This document shows positions 16,578 through 25,129 of a stretch of 57,933 nt of DNA, piece by piece. The notes under the pieces are model-generated. The model saw nothing but the letters and a program-made list of their open reading frames with translations, ran no database searches and had not been told where the DNA came from. Position 1 is the stretch's first letter; each line of letters begins with the position of its first letter. A program made the position numbers and the translations under genes. The DNA is taken from the NCBI RefSeq assembly GCF_022829515.1, contig NZ_JAKSYL010000048.1, positions 1 through 57,933 of the forward strand, given 5' to 3'. The DNA comes from Methylobacterium sp. J-048. GTDB lineage: Bacteria; Pseudomonadota; Alphaproteobacteria; Rhizobiales; Beijerinckiaceae.

Positions 16578-18050
16578 TTACGCCGCAGCCAGCGGCTTCG
16601 AAACGTCCTCCAGGGACTTGCCCTCCGCGGCCGTGCCCCAGACTCCGCCGACCACCGCGGCGATCAACATGAGGGCGGCGCCGATCCCGTAGCCGAACAG
16701 CACCCAGTCCCGGGAGCCGGTCTCGACCAGGCTGCCGAACAGGAGCGGGCCCGAGACGCCTCCGATGCCGGTGCCGACCGCGTAGAAGGCCGCGATGGCG
16801 AGCGCCCGGATCTCCAGCGGGAAGGTCTCGGAGACCGTGAGGTAGGCCGAGCTCGCCGCCGCCGAGGCGAAGAAGAACACCACCATCCAGGCCGCGGTCT
16901 GCCCCACCGGACCGATCACGTCGAGGCGGAACAGCAGGCCGACGGCGACCAGCAGCACCGCCGAGATGCCGTAGGTGAACGCGATCATCTGGCGCCGGCC
17001 GATCGTGTCGAACAGCCGCCCGAGCAGCAGCGGCCCCAGGAACGAGCCGAGGGCGAAGGGCAGCAGGTACCAGCCGACGCTGTTGCCCGGCACGTCATAG
17101 AACCGCTCCAGCACCAGCGCGTAGGTGAAGAACAGGGCGTTGTAGAAGAACGCCTGGGCGACCATCAGGGCGAGGCCGACCATCGTGGCCAGCCGGTTGG
17201 TGACGAACAGGGCCCGGAACACCTCCGACAACGGGGTGTGGCTGCGCGTGCGGACCTTCATGCGCTTGCTCTCGTCCGCCGGCGGTAGCGTGACGCCTTC
17301 GTCGGTGAAGCGCTTCTCGATGCCGGTGACGACCCGGTCGGCCTCGGCGGCGTAGCCGTGGGTGGCGAGCCAGCGCGGGCTCTCGGGTATCCAGGTGCGC
17401 AGCAGCAGGATCACCAGGCCGATGGCGCCGCCGGTGAAGAAGGCGACGCGCCAGCCCCAGGCCGGATCGATCACCTCGGGCCGCAGCAGCACGATCGACA
17501 TGAACGAGCCGAGCGCCGCACCGATCCAGAACGAGCCGTTGATGACCAGGTTGGTCCAGCCGCGGACCCGGGCCGGGACCAGCTCCTGGATGGTCGAGTT
17601 GATCGCCGTGTACTCGCCGCCGATGCCCGCGCCGGTGAAGAACCGGAAGACGCAGAAGCTGGCGACGCTCCAGGACAGGCCCGTGGCCGCGGTCGCGATC
17701 AGGTAGAGGGCGAGCGTGATGAAGAACAGCTTCTTGCGGCCGATCCGGTCGGTCAGCCAGCCGAAGCCGAGCGCGCCGGTGACCGCGCCGACGAGGTAGC
17801 AGGAGGCGGCCAGCCCGACATCGAATTCCGAGAACGACATGGGCGGCTGGCGCAAGGCGCCCACCAGGGAGCCGGCGAGCGTCACCTCAAGCCCGTCGAG
17901 CACCCAGGTGATGCCCAGCGCGACGATGACGAGGACGTGGAAGCGGCCCCAGGGCAGCCGGTCCAGCCGCGCGGAGATATCGGTGTCGATGACGCGGCCG
18001 ATCTCCGCGCGCTCGGGTGTCCCGGCGCTTCCCTCAACCTTGCTCGCCAT
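16578..18050 (-). CDS. MFS transporter (sugar/organic-acid porter type)
   Basis: The 490-residue membrane protein has 12 predicted segments. It carries the signature GWLTDRIGRKKLFF between segments 2 and 3, its echo RLFDTIGRRQMIAF in the second half, PESPRWLATHG before the central loop, and the acidic LDGLEVTL in segment 1 seen in AAHS/sugar-porter proteins. It is a proton-coupled carrier of the inner membrane. The substrate is not deducible. It has no co-transcribed metabolic gene, and the small secreted protein gene at 18210 diverges from it. Confidence 0.85.
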   Translation of the reverse strand: MASKVEGSAGTPERAEIGRVIDTDISARLDRLPWGRFHVLVIVALGITWVLDGLEVTLAGSLVGALRQPPMSFSEFDVGLAASCYLVGAVTGALGFGWLTDRIGRKKLFFITLALYLIATAATGLSWSVASFCVFRFFTGAGIGGEYTAINSTIQELVPARVRGWTNLVINGSFWIGAALGSFMSIVLLRPEVIDPAWGWRVAFFTGGAIGLVILLLRTWIPESPRWLATHGYAAEADRVVTGIEKRFTDEGVTLPPADESKRMKVRTRSHTPLSEVFRALFVTNRLATMVGLALMVAQAFFYNALFFTYALVLERFYDVPGNSVGWYLLPFALGSFLGPLLLGRLFDTIGRRQMIAFTYGISAVLLVAVGLLFRLDVIGPVGQTAAWMVVFFFASAAASSAYLTVSETFPLEIRALAIAAFYAVGTGIGGVSGPLLFGSLVETGSRDWVLFGYGIGAALMLIAAVVGGVWGTAAEGKSLEDVSKPLAAA

Positions 18051-18126
18051 GCTTGCGCGTCCTCCCGACGGATTTGTTTACCGTGCCTCAAGACTCGGTG
18101 TTTACCGCGACTCGACGCAGGTGTTG

Positions 18127-18152
18127 GGAACAGGTTGGGAATCGATTCGGTT
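18127..18152 (+). promoter_or_regulatory. probable EcfG-type stress promoter
   Basis: GGAAC at 18127-18131 is followed after 17 bases by GGTT at 18149-18152. This is one base off the EcfG consensus (CGTT). It sits 57 bases before the small gene at 18210. The spacing and the -35 are exact, and the -10 is imperfect. Confidence 0.4.
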
Positions 18153-18209
18153 CGATCCCGTCTTCACCCGTGACAGGCAGAGCTAGCGTGTCCACGCGGG
18201 TTCCCTGTC

Positions 18210-18500
18210 ATGTCTTCCCCATCGCCTCGTTCCCGGCCGCAGCGCCGGTACCGTTACGGCCTCCTCGCCGTCATGACGCTCGCTGGGCTCGCCACCGTGC
18301 CCACCGAGGGCGCGGACCGGCATCTCGAGCGGCCCAAGCCTCCGGTCCCGATGGCGAGCGCCGAGCGCTGGCGCCTGCGGCCGACCGAGGTGGCGGTGCC
18401 GGTCACCACCGGCAGCCTGCGAAAGCGCGCCGCGACCGCGATCCCTGAGGACCGGCGCAGCGTCCGGCTGGTCTACCCGGCGCTGATTGAGACGCGTTGA
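18210..18500 (+). CDS. small hypothetical exported protein
   Basis: The 96-residue product has a basic N-terminus followed by a hydrophobic stretch (YGLLAVMTLAGLATVP, about 17-32), a likely signal or anchor. The rest is Arg/Pro-rich with no recognised domain. An EcfG-like promoter lies 57 bases upstream. It has no strong ribosome site. It may be a real stress-linked envelope protein, but no homology is recognised and it could be a chance open frame. The reductase gene follows 94 bases later. Confidence 0.5.
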   Translation: MSSPSPRSRPQRRYRYGLLAVMTLAGLATVPTEGADRHLERPKPPVPMASAERWRLRPTEVAVPVTTGSLRKRAATAIPEDRRSVRLVYPALIETR

Positions 18501-18594
18501 TTCTGCCGTCTGACTTTGCGAACGCGCCTCGGGCAGGCACAGCGCCTGCATCGCCCCAAGCGGGCGCAGCCTGAGACGCGTACGGAGTTCGAGG

Positions 18595-19536
18595 ATGGCG
18601 GAGGTTGTCGCGCTGGTCGGGTGCAAGGGCCCGGCCCAGGAGGCGGAGTATCTGCAGATCCTGTCGGCCGCGATGCAGGGCGAGCGGCTGGTCCCGTTCC
18701 ATCGGATGACGGAAGCCGAGCGCGCGGCGGCGCAGGTGGCCATCGTGGCCAACCCGGATCCCGCGGAGGTTGCCGCCCTGCCGGGCCTGGTCTGGGTGCA
18801 GAGCCTGTGGGCCGGCGTCGAGAAACTGGTCGGCGCCTTCGACCGGCAGCTTCCGATCGTCCGGCTGGTCGACCGCGAGATGGCCCGCACCATGGCCGAG
18901 GCGGTGCTCGCCTGGACCACCTATCTCCAGCGCGACATGCCGGCCTATGCTCGCCAGCAGCGCGAGCGGGTTTGGAAGCCACATCCCTACCGCAAGCCGG
19001 CCGACACGACGGTCGGCCTGCTCGGTCTCGGCGCGCTCGGCACCGCGGCGGCCGAACGGCTCACCGAAGCGGGGTTTCCCGTCATCGGCTGGAGCCGGAC
19101 GCCGAAGACCGTGGCGGGGATCGAGACGGTCCACGGCGCGGATGGCCTCCCGGCGATGCTCGGGCGCTGCGACATCCTCGTCTGCCTGGTGCCGCTGACG
19201 CCGGAAACACGCGGCCTGGTGAATGCCCGGCGGCTCGCCGCCCTCAAGCCCGGAGCGGCGCTGATCAACTTCGCCCGCGGTCCGATCGTGGTGACCGACG
19301 ACCTGATCGCAGCGCTGGATGCCGGCCACCTGTCGCACGCGGTGCTCGACGTGTTCGATGTCGAGCCGCTGCCGGCCGAGTCGCCGCTCTGGACCCATCC
19401 GGGCGTGACCGTGCTGCCGCACATTTCCGGCCCGACCGACATGGAGTCCGCGGCCGACACGGTGGCGGCCAACCTGCGCGAATACCGCCGCACCGGGAAG
19501 CCGCCGCAGGGCGTCGATGCCGGGCGGGGGTATTAG
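18595..19536 (+). CDS. ghrA: glyoxylate/hydroxypyruvate reductase A-like 2-hydroxyacid dehydrogenase
   Basis: The 313-residue protein has the D-2-hydroxyacid dehydrogenase layout. The NAD(P)-binding loop is GLLGLGALGTAAAERL (near residue 142), followed by WSRTPK. The catalytic residues are Arg in NFARGPIVV, Glu in DVEPLPAESPLW and His in VLPHISGPT. The short N-terminal domain and GWSRT segment match GhrA, which reduces glyoxylate and hydroxypyruvate. In a methylotroph this could feed the serine cycle or detoxify glyoxylate. The substrate assignment comes from family resemblance only. Confidence 0.78.
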   Translation: MAEVVALVGCKGPAQEAEYLQILSAAMQGERLVPFHRMTEAERAAAQVAIVANPDPAEVAALPGLVWVQSLWAGVEKLVGAFDRQLPIVRLVDREMARTMAEAVLAWTTYLQRDMPAYARQQRERVWKPHPYRKPADTTVGLLGLGALGTAAAERLTEAGFPVIGWSRTPKTVAGIETVHGADGLPAMLGRCDILVCLVPLTPETRGLVNARRLAALKPGAALINFARGPIVVTDDLIAALDAGHLSHAVLDVFDVEPLPAESPLWTHPGVTVLPHISGPTDMESAADTVAANLREYRRTGKPPQGVDAGRGY

Positions 19537-19624
19537 GGTCTGAGTCCCTGCGAAGGTGCGACGGTCCGCTTTCGGGCAGCTCAGTAGACGAAGATCTCGA
19601 GAGCAGGTTGGGCGGACAGCAGAC

Positions 19625-20062
19625 CTAGCGCGTGACGAAAAAGGCCCAGACGAACAGAAGCGACGCGGCGGAGCCAAGCGCACTTCTGACGCCATGCAGA
19701 TTGGCCCAACGACGCAGCAGATCCCGGCTTTCCGGCCCCGCGTGCTGCGGCTGCATCGCCATCAGCCGCTTGTTCGTTGGCATGATGACCAACATCGTGA
19801 AGGGCCAATTGGCGAGCAGGAACAGGCTTCCGGCCAGCCACTGCCATTCCCGATGAACATACCACGCTAGGCATCCCGCCGCTCCTCCAAGGATGGCTAA
19901 GCTAGCCTGGATGGGTAGAGCGCGCTTGTAGCTGGGCTGCCACTGCGCAAGCAGTGGTCCGTCTTCCAAGCCCATCCTGGCGGGATGTTCGACAAGGGTG
20001 ATGTAGAGCGCGGCTCCGGCGAAGAGGGTCGCGCCGACAAGGGCAACAAGGTCAGGGATCAC
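19625..20062 (-). CDS. DUF1772 (anthrone oxygenase-like) membrane protein
   Basis: This 145-residue protein with four predicted membrane helices has the DUF1772 features: VGATLFAGAALYITLVEHPAR at the N-terminus, NWPFTMLVIMPTNKRL in the third helix and RWANLHGVRSALGSAA before the last helix. The family includes anthrone oxygenases and many uncharacterised small membrane proteins. Base composition is visibly less GC-rich than in neighbouring genes, which hints at recent acquisition. It stands alone. Confidence 0.78.
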   Translation of the reverse strand: MIPDLVALVGATLFAGAALYITLVEHPARMGLEDGPLLAQWQPSYKRALPIQASLAILGGAAGCLAWYVHREWQWLAGSLFLLANWPFTMLVIMPTNKRLMAMQPQHAGPESRDLLRRWANLHGVRSALGSAASLLFVWAFFVTR

Positions 20063-20295
20063 CGAAAATCTCCTCTGGTGCGCTACAAGAGACGCAACCT
20101 GCCCGGTGTGCCTCTCCCGATCCTGATCGGTTTGGGACGCCGAGGCTGAGAAGAATCCGCTTGAGGACGGACGCAGGAGCTACCAACCGGCAACTCTATT
20201 TCCGGCTGAGCCATGATGCCGGATGCCAGGTAACCTGGCCACGTTCCACAGGACCGCCTCGTGTCGTTGCGGAACGTCGGCCTCGGGCTGGAAGA

Positions 20296-20554
20296 CAGCC
20301 CTTTCAAGGTGTTCGGCGCAGCAATTCAGGCGAGACGCGACGTGCTCTCCCCCCCCTTGCGGGGTGGAGCTGGAGGTGGGGGTGGTTCAGAAGGTACCGT
20401 TAGGCTCGATCCTGCACCACCCCCACCCCCGACCCCTCCCCGCAAGGGGGCGGGGAAAGCGCCAGTTTTTCAAGCGTTGGCGTCAAGTGCAGACGTGTGA
20501 ACCTGTTGGCGAAACGTCCCGAACGCGACCCATCCCAACACCTTGAAAGGGCTG
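20296..20554. repeat. nested inverted-repeat element in a 620-base gap
   Basis: The stretch from 20063 to 20683 has no credible gene. It contains outer 18-base arms that match perfectly in inverted orientation (20296-20313 and 20537-20554, CAGCCCTTTCAAGGTGTT). Inside these lies a second imperfect inverted repeat (20348-20387 against 20416-20456) built of CCCCTTGCGGGG and GGTGGGGGTGGT tracts. The inner part resembles the dispersed palindromes of proteobacterial intergenic regions. The nested layout suggests a miniature mobile element or one repeat inserted in another. Confidence 0.6.
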
Positions 20555-20683
20555 GGCTGCAAGGCCAAGGTCTAGTTGCCACCGATAGCGGCCATTCGAA
20601 TGGTCAAGCTGGTCGGGTCCAAATCCGAAAAGGGCCCACCAAAAGGCGATTGCCGGCTTTTGGGGTGAGGCCGCATCGATCCC

Positions 20684-22672
20684 CTAAGCCGCCGAGGCGA
20701 CCGCGGGCGAGATCCGCTTGCGCGCCTTCTGATCGGTGCTGCCTAGGAAGGCCTGGGCCTCCTCCTTGCGCTCGAACACGTGGGGGGCGACGCCGCGCCT
20801 GGTCAGCGCCTCCTCCATCTTCAGGCGCAGGAACGCGCTCGTGACGTAGCGGGTCGTGGTCGCGTAGTAGTTCGCCTGGAGATACTGGATCATCCCGGCA
20901 TAATCGTCGATCAGGTTCTCGTTGAGCCGGAAGCCGTCGTGGTTGATCACGGCGTTGACCCGCTGGCCGGCCTTGCGGCAGGCTCCGACGATGGTCATGC
21001 GCAACTCGTCCATGTCGCTCTTCACCCGGCAATACCAGCCTTCGAGATTGATGAAGAGGATGTTGCGCTCGCCGTCGTAGCTGATGCGCGAGGCCAGATC
21101 GAGGTTGAGCAGGTCCGAGAGCAGCTCCATCGGTTCGTCGCGGAAAATGCGCGGATCCATCGGCACCGGATTGCGCACCACCGGCTTGAAATCCATGTGG
21201 GCGAGGATGTCGCGCTCGATGTCGATGCCCGGCGCCACCTCGACCAGCTCGAGGCCGTCGGTGGTGAGCTGGAATACGCAGCGCTCGGTCACGTAGAGGA
21301 CCGGTTGCGCCCGCTCGACCGCGTAGGGCCCCGAGAAGGTGTTCTGCTGCACCTGGGCGACGAACTTGCGAGACCGGCCCTCGCTGATGATCCGGACCAC
21401 ACCGTCGTCGACGGCGATCTCCAGCCCGCCCGCCGTGAACGTCCCGGCGAACACCACCGTGCGGGCGTTCTGCGAGATGTTGATGAAGCCGCCGCAGCCG
21501 TTGAGCTTGCCGCCGAACTTCGAGGTGTTGACGTTGCCGGCCGCGTCGCACTCGGCCATGCCGAGACAGGTCATGTCGAGGCCGCCGCCGTCGTAGAAGT
21601 CGAACATCTGGTTCTGGTCGATGATGCAGTCGGCGTTGGTGGCCGCGCCGAAGCTGGAGCCCGAGGCCAGCACCCCGCCGACCGCGCCGGCCTCGGTGGT
21701 CAGGGTGATGTAGGGGGTGATCTTCTCCTCATTGGCCACCGAGGAGATGCCCTCCGGCGCGCCGACCCCGAGATTGACCACGCCGTTCGGCGGCAGCTCG
21801 AAGGCGGCCCGGCGGGCGATGATCTTGCGCTCGTTGAGCGGCATCCGCTTGATGCCGGTGACGGGGACGCGGATCTCGCCGGCGAGCGCGGCGTCGTGCA
21901 TGACGCCGTAATTCATCCGATGCATCTCGGGCTCGGCGACCACGACGCAATCGACCAGGATGCCCGGTACGCGCACGTCCTTGGGCAGCAGGTAGCCGTC
22001 CTCGACGATGCGCTCGACCTGGGCGATGACGATGCCGCCGTTGTTGCGCGCGGCCATGGCCTGGGCCAAGCAATCGAGGGTCAGCGCCTCCTTCTCGTAG
22101 GAGAGGTTGCCCGACGGGTCGGCCGAGGTGGCGCGGATGAACGCCACGTCGATCTTGGTGGCGGTGTAGAACAGCCACTCCTCGCCATCGACCTCGACCA
22201 GCTTGACGATGTCCTCCGTGGTCAGGGTGTTGACCTTGGCGCCGCCGTGGCGCGGATCGACATAGGTCTGCAGCCCGACCTTCGAGAACAGCCCGGGCTG
22301 GCCGGCGGCGCAGGCCCGGTAGAGCTGCGAGATCACCCCCTGGGGTAGGTTGTAGCCGCGGATCAGGTTGTTCTGCGCGGCCTGCGCAACCTTCGGCATC
22401 CGGCCGAAATTGGCCGCGATCACCCGCGCGAGCAGGCCGTCATGGTGCAGGCGGCCGGTGCCGAGACCTTTGCTGTCGCCCGCGCCGGCGGTCATGATCA
22501 GGGTCAGGCCCCGGGGCGATCCGGTCTCGACGAAGCGCTTCTCCAAGGCGGCGTGCAGCGCCTCCGGGATGCAGCTCTGGACGAAGCCCGTGGTGGTCAC
22601 GACGTCGTTCACGCGGATCAGCGCGATCGCCTCGTCCGCCGTGATGACCTTGTTCTTCCGCATGAAGCCCAC
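20684..22672 (-). CDS. family I CoA-transferase (acetate/propionate type) with C-terminal extension
   Basis: The 662-residue protein fuses both halves of a family I CoA-transferase. The N-terminal half begins KVITADEAIALIRVNDVVTT. The second half carries VNLGVGAPEGISSVA and the catalytic glutamate in LTTEAGAVGGVLASG (Glu327), as in YdiF/propionate CoA-transferases, which move CoA between short-chain acids. The family core ends near residue 510. About 150 further residues (RIFRDEPMELL onward) form an extra domain that looks like a SpoIIAA/STAS-type fold, though this is not certain. No neighbour explains the substrate. Confidence 0.82.
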   Translation of the reverse strand: MGFMRKNKVITADEAIALIRVNDVVTTTGFVQSCIPEALHAALEKRFVETGSPRGLTLIMTAGAGDSKGLGTGRLHHDGLLARVIAANFGRMPKVAQAAQNNLIRGYNLPQGVISQLYRACAAGQPGLFSKVGLQTYVDPRHGGAKVNTLTTEDIVKLVEVDGEEWLFYTATKIDVAFIRATSADPSGNLSYEKEALTLDCLAQAMAARNNGGIVIAQVERIVEDGYLLPKDVRVPGILVDCVVVAEPEMHRMNYGVMHDAALAGEIRVPVTGIKRMPLNERKIIARRAAFELPPNGVVNLGVGAPEGISSVANEEKITPYITLTTEAGAVGGVLASGSSFGAATNADCIIDQNQMFDFYDGGGLDMTCLGMAECDAAGNVNTSKFGGKLNGCGGFINISQNARTVVFAGTFTAGGLEIAVDDGVVRIISEGRSRKFVAQVQQNTFSGPYAVERAQPVLYVTERCVFQLTTDGLELVEVAPGIDIERDILAHMDFKPVVRNPVPMDPRIFRDEPMELLSDLLNLDLASRISYDGERNILFINLEGWYCRVKSDMDELRMTIVGACRKAGQRVNAVINHDGFRLNENLIDDYAGMIQYLQANYYATTTRYVTSAFLRLKMEEALTRRGVAPHVFERKEEAQAFLGSTDQKARKRISPAVASAA

Positions 22673-23165
22673 GATCCTCCCTCCGGCCCGGATGTCCGGC
22701 CGACCCTGGGGCCGTCCGTCCCCAGGTCTGTTACCGGCCGGTCGTGCGCAGCCTTCAGGCTTCCGATCGCACGCCGAACCAAGTTCTGCCGGCCATCACT
22801 GCTGCGCCGCATCAAAGAATTGCGGCATTGCAGTACATGCAGGTCCGTTACATCATGCTACCCCATAATGTGCCGACCGTGCTGCTGAAAAACTCTTTGG
22901 CTGACGATCAGAAAAATTGCGTGGTCTCCCCGCCGATGACGGGAGGTCGCGGAACGCGCCGCGCGCATCCTTGGCGACATGCCCGGGTCGCGTGAATCCT
23001 CCGCCCGTCGGGATCGCGCCTCGCGCCGTCGCCGGCTGGTGTCGCGAACGTGACGCCTGGTCTCGCCCGCCGGGGTGAACCTCGGCGACGGACATCCGTT
23101 GATCGCCGGCCGCCGCTCCCCGCATGCCCGCAGGCCGGACCGGCCACGGATATCGAAGACTGTCC
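22673..23165. promoter_or_regulatory. intergenic region between CoA-transferase and cytochrome genes
   Basis: No convincing gene occupies this roughly 490-base gap between divergent genes. The stretch 22800-22925 is less GC-rich than its surroundings, as expected of promoter DNA, and could serve both directions. No defined operator, hairpin or repeat was found. Confidence 0.35.
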
Positions 23166-25109
23166 ATGGGTTGGCCCCGCCGCATCCTCCTCGTCGCCGG
23201 CGTCGCGACCATCGCGGCCGGCGCCACGCTCGGTCTCGGCCGGTTCAGCTACGCGCCGATGCCGGACCGGGCCGACCTGCTGAACCCCGACCGCTACCCG
23301 ATCCAGACCGCCTTCGACATCCTCGGGCGCCGGGTCTCGCGCGCGGAGGCGGACCGGCTGAACGGAACCGAGGCCGGCCGGAAGGAACTCTCGGCCGCCA
23401 GCGGCGCGGTGGCGATCGATCCCGCCATGGTCGAGCGCGGGCGGCAAGCCTTCTACCAGGAGACGTTCGGCAACGAGGTGTTCCTTACCGACGTGATGGG
23501 CATGCTCGACGGTGGCCTGACGCCCACCCAGGTCGCCCTCGCGGTGGCCAAGCTCGGCGGGCAGGGCACCACCAACCTGCAGGTCGCCATGGCCCGGGAC
23601 ATGCGCGTCGGCGACCGCACCTACCGTACGGGCGAGCTGGTCCCGACCGGGCTCGACGTGCCGAAGGGCGGCGCCTTCATCATCGGGATCAAGACCTTCT
23701 CCGACCGGGGCCATCTGCGCATGGGCATCACCTGCGCGCTCTGCCACGCCGCGGTCGATCCCGGCACCGGCGAGGTCGTCGAGGGGGCGCCCAACACCGA
23801 TCTCAATGCCGGGCTCCTGATGGCGCTGGCCAGGAATTCCTCCGCCTACTTCATGCACGCCAGCGTCGCGCAGGCGGATCCTCCGCAAGCGGGCGACACC
23901 GGCGTCGGGCCGGACCTGCCGGACGCGGAGGCGGTCGAGGCCGCCACCAAGGTCCAGGTCGCGAGCTGGCCGCCGGGCAGCTTCGATTCCTCGGCCGACC
24001 GGGTGACCAACCCGACCTCGATCCCGTCGAGCTTTTCCGCCCACGGCGAGCCGTACAGCTGGAGCGGCCGCGAGGCGATCGGGCCGTTCGCCGGCCTGTC
24101 CTCGCTGAACAACAACGTCCACGCTGCCAATTCCGACACGACCCAGCTTGCCGCCGCCGCGCCCTGGCTGTTCGGCATGGAGCCTGAGACCTATCTCGGC
24201 ATCGTCCTGCGCGGCGCGGCCACCGAGTCCTTCCGGTACAGGCCCGGCGAGGCCCGCAAGCCCTCCGAGGTGCTGCGCAGCGTCGATCCGACGCCGGCCT
24301 CCCCCGGGCTCAACAGCTACGCGGTGCTGCCGACCTATCCGGCGACCAACTACGTCACCGACAACGGCCTGTTCACCTCCGTGCCCGGGGAGCCGGTCAA
24401 CCACGCCAACAACGCCATGTCGGCCTTCCAGAACCTGCTGCACCCGCCGGCCGCCAAGCAGTATCCCGACGCCGTGCAGGCCGGTCGCGCCGTGTTCGAG
24501 AAAGCCGGCTGCGGCGCCTGCCATTCCGGCCCCGCGCTGACCGACCATCGGATCATCCCGGCCGCCGAGATCGGCACCGAGCCGACCCGGGCCAGGGCCG
24601 GGGCCAAGATGGAGGCGCGGCTGTCGCCCCCGAGCCTGTTCGCGACAGATACGCCGTTCCCGCAGCCCGCCGATCCGGTGATCGTGCCGGTGCCGCTGGC
24701 CGGCGACGCGCTCGCCCAGGTCCAGCTCGCTTGGGGGCAGGGGGGCACCGAAGGCGGCTACAAGGTTCCGAACCTCGTCGGGCTGGCCTGGACGGCGCCC
24801 TACCTGCACGATTCGGGAATCGCGGTCGGTCCCGATCCGGCGACGCAGCTCGGCGTTCCGGGCACCTTGTACCGCGGCGTCGCCCCCGATCCCGCGAACA
24901 GCCTTCGCGGCCTGATCGACCGGGATCTGCGCGCCAAGGTCGTCGCCGCGAATAAAGCGTCGGATACGGCGCGCATCGCGCGCGTTACCGGCGAAGGCCA
25001 CGCCTACTGGGCGGATGCCGGCTCCGGCGTCTCGCGCCAGGACCAGGATTCGCTGATTGCCTACCTGCTGTCGATCGATACGCTGACCGAGCCGGCGGCG
25101 ACGCCCTGA
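23166..25109 (+). CDS. membrane-anchored di-heme cytochrome c (peroxidase/DHOR-like)
   Basis: The 647-residue protein has an uncleaved-looking N-terminal anchor (RRILLVAGVATIAAGATLG) and two covalent heme sites, CALCH (Cys190/193, His194) and CGACH (Cys449/452, His453). The C-terminal part has the KVPNLVGLAWTAPYLHDSG motif of di-heme peroxidases and the DHOR/MauG-like superfamily. It should face the periplasm and handle electrons. The ATG at 23166 is chosen because the anchor follows directly; the frame is open 42 bases upstream. The SDR gene follows after 20 bases and is probably co-transcribed. Partner and substrate are unknown. Confidence 0.75.
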   Translation: MGWPRRILLVAGVATIAAGATLGLGRFSYAPMPDRADLLNPDRYPIQTAFDILGRRVSRAEADRLNGTEAGRKELSAASGAVAIDPAMVERGRQAFYQETFGNEVFLTDVMGMLDGGLTPTQVALAVAKLGGQGTTNLQVAMARDMRVGDRTYRTGELVPTGLDVPKGGAFIIGIKTFSDRGHLRMGITCALCHAAVDPGTGEVVEGAPNTDLNAGLLMALARNSSAYFMHASVAQADPPQAGDTGVGPDLPDAEAVEAATKVQVASWPPGSFDSSADRVTNPTSIPSSFSAHGEPYSWSGREAIGPFAGLSSLNNNVHAANSDTTQLAAAAPWLFGMEPETYLGIVLRGAATESFRYRPGEARKPSEVLRSVDPTPASPGLNSYAVLPTYPATNYVTDNGLFTSVPGEPVNHANNAMSAFQNLLHPPAAKQYPDAVQAGRAVFEKAGCGACHSGPALTDHRIIPAAEIGTEPTRARAGAKMEARLSPPSLFATDTPFPQPADPVIVPVPLAGDALAQVQLAWGQGGTEGGYKVPNLVGLAWTAPYLHDSGIAVGPDPATQLGVPGTLYRGVAPDPANSLRGLIDRDLRAKVVAANKASDTARIARVTGEGHAYWADAGSGVSRQDQDSLIAYLLSIDTLTEPAATP

Positions 25110-25129
25110 TCAGAACGGAACGAATCACC

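Noticed and set aside
20600..20655. Possible degenerate copy of the CCGAAAGGTGG repeat
   Set aside because: Only short pieces (CGATTGCCGGCTTTT) match the family; the resemblance is too weak to call.
20780..22348. Open frame of 522 codons on the + strand
   Set aside because: It is antisense to the CoA-transferase gene. The product is repetitive in Asp/Gly/Val/Arg with no fold; the minus-strand gene has clear family motifs.
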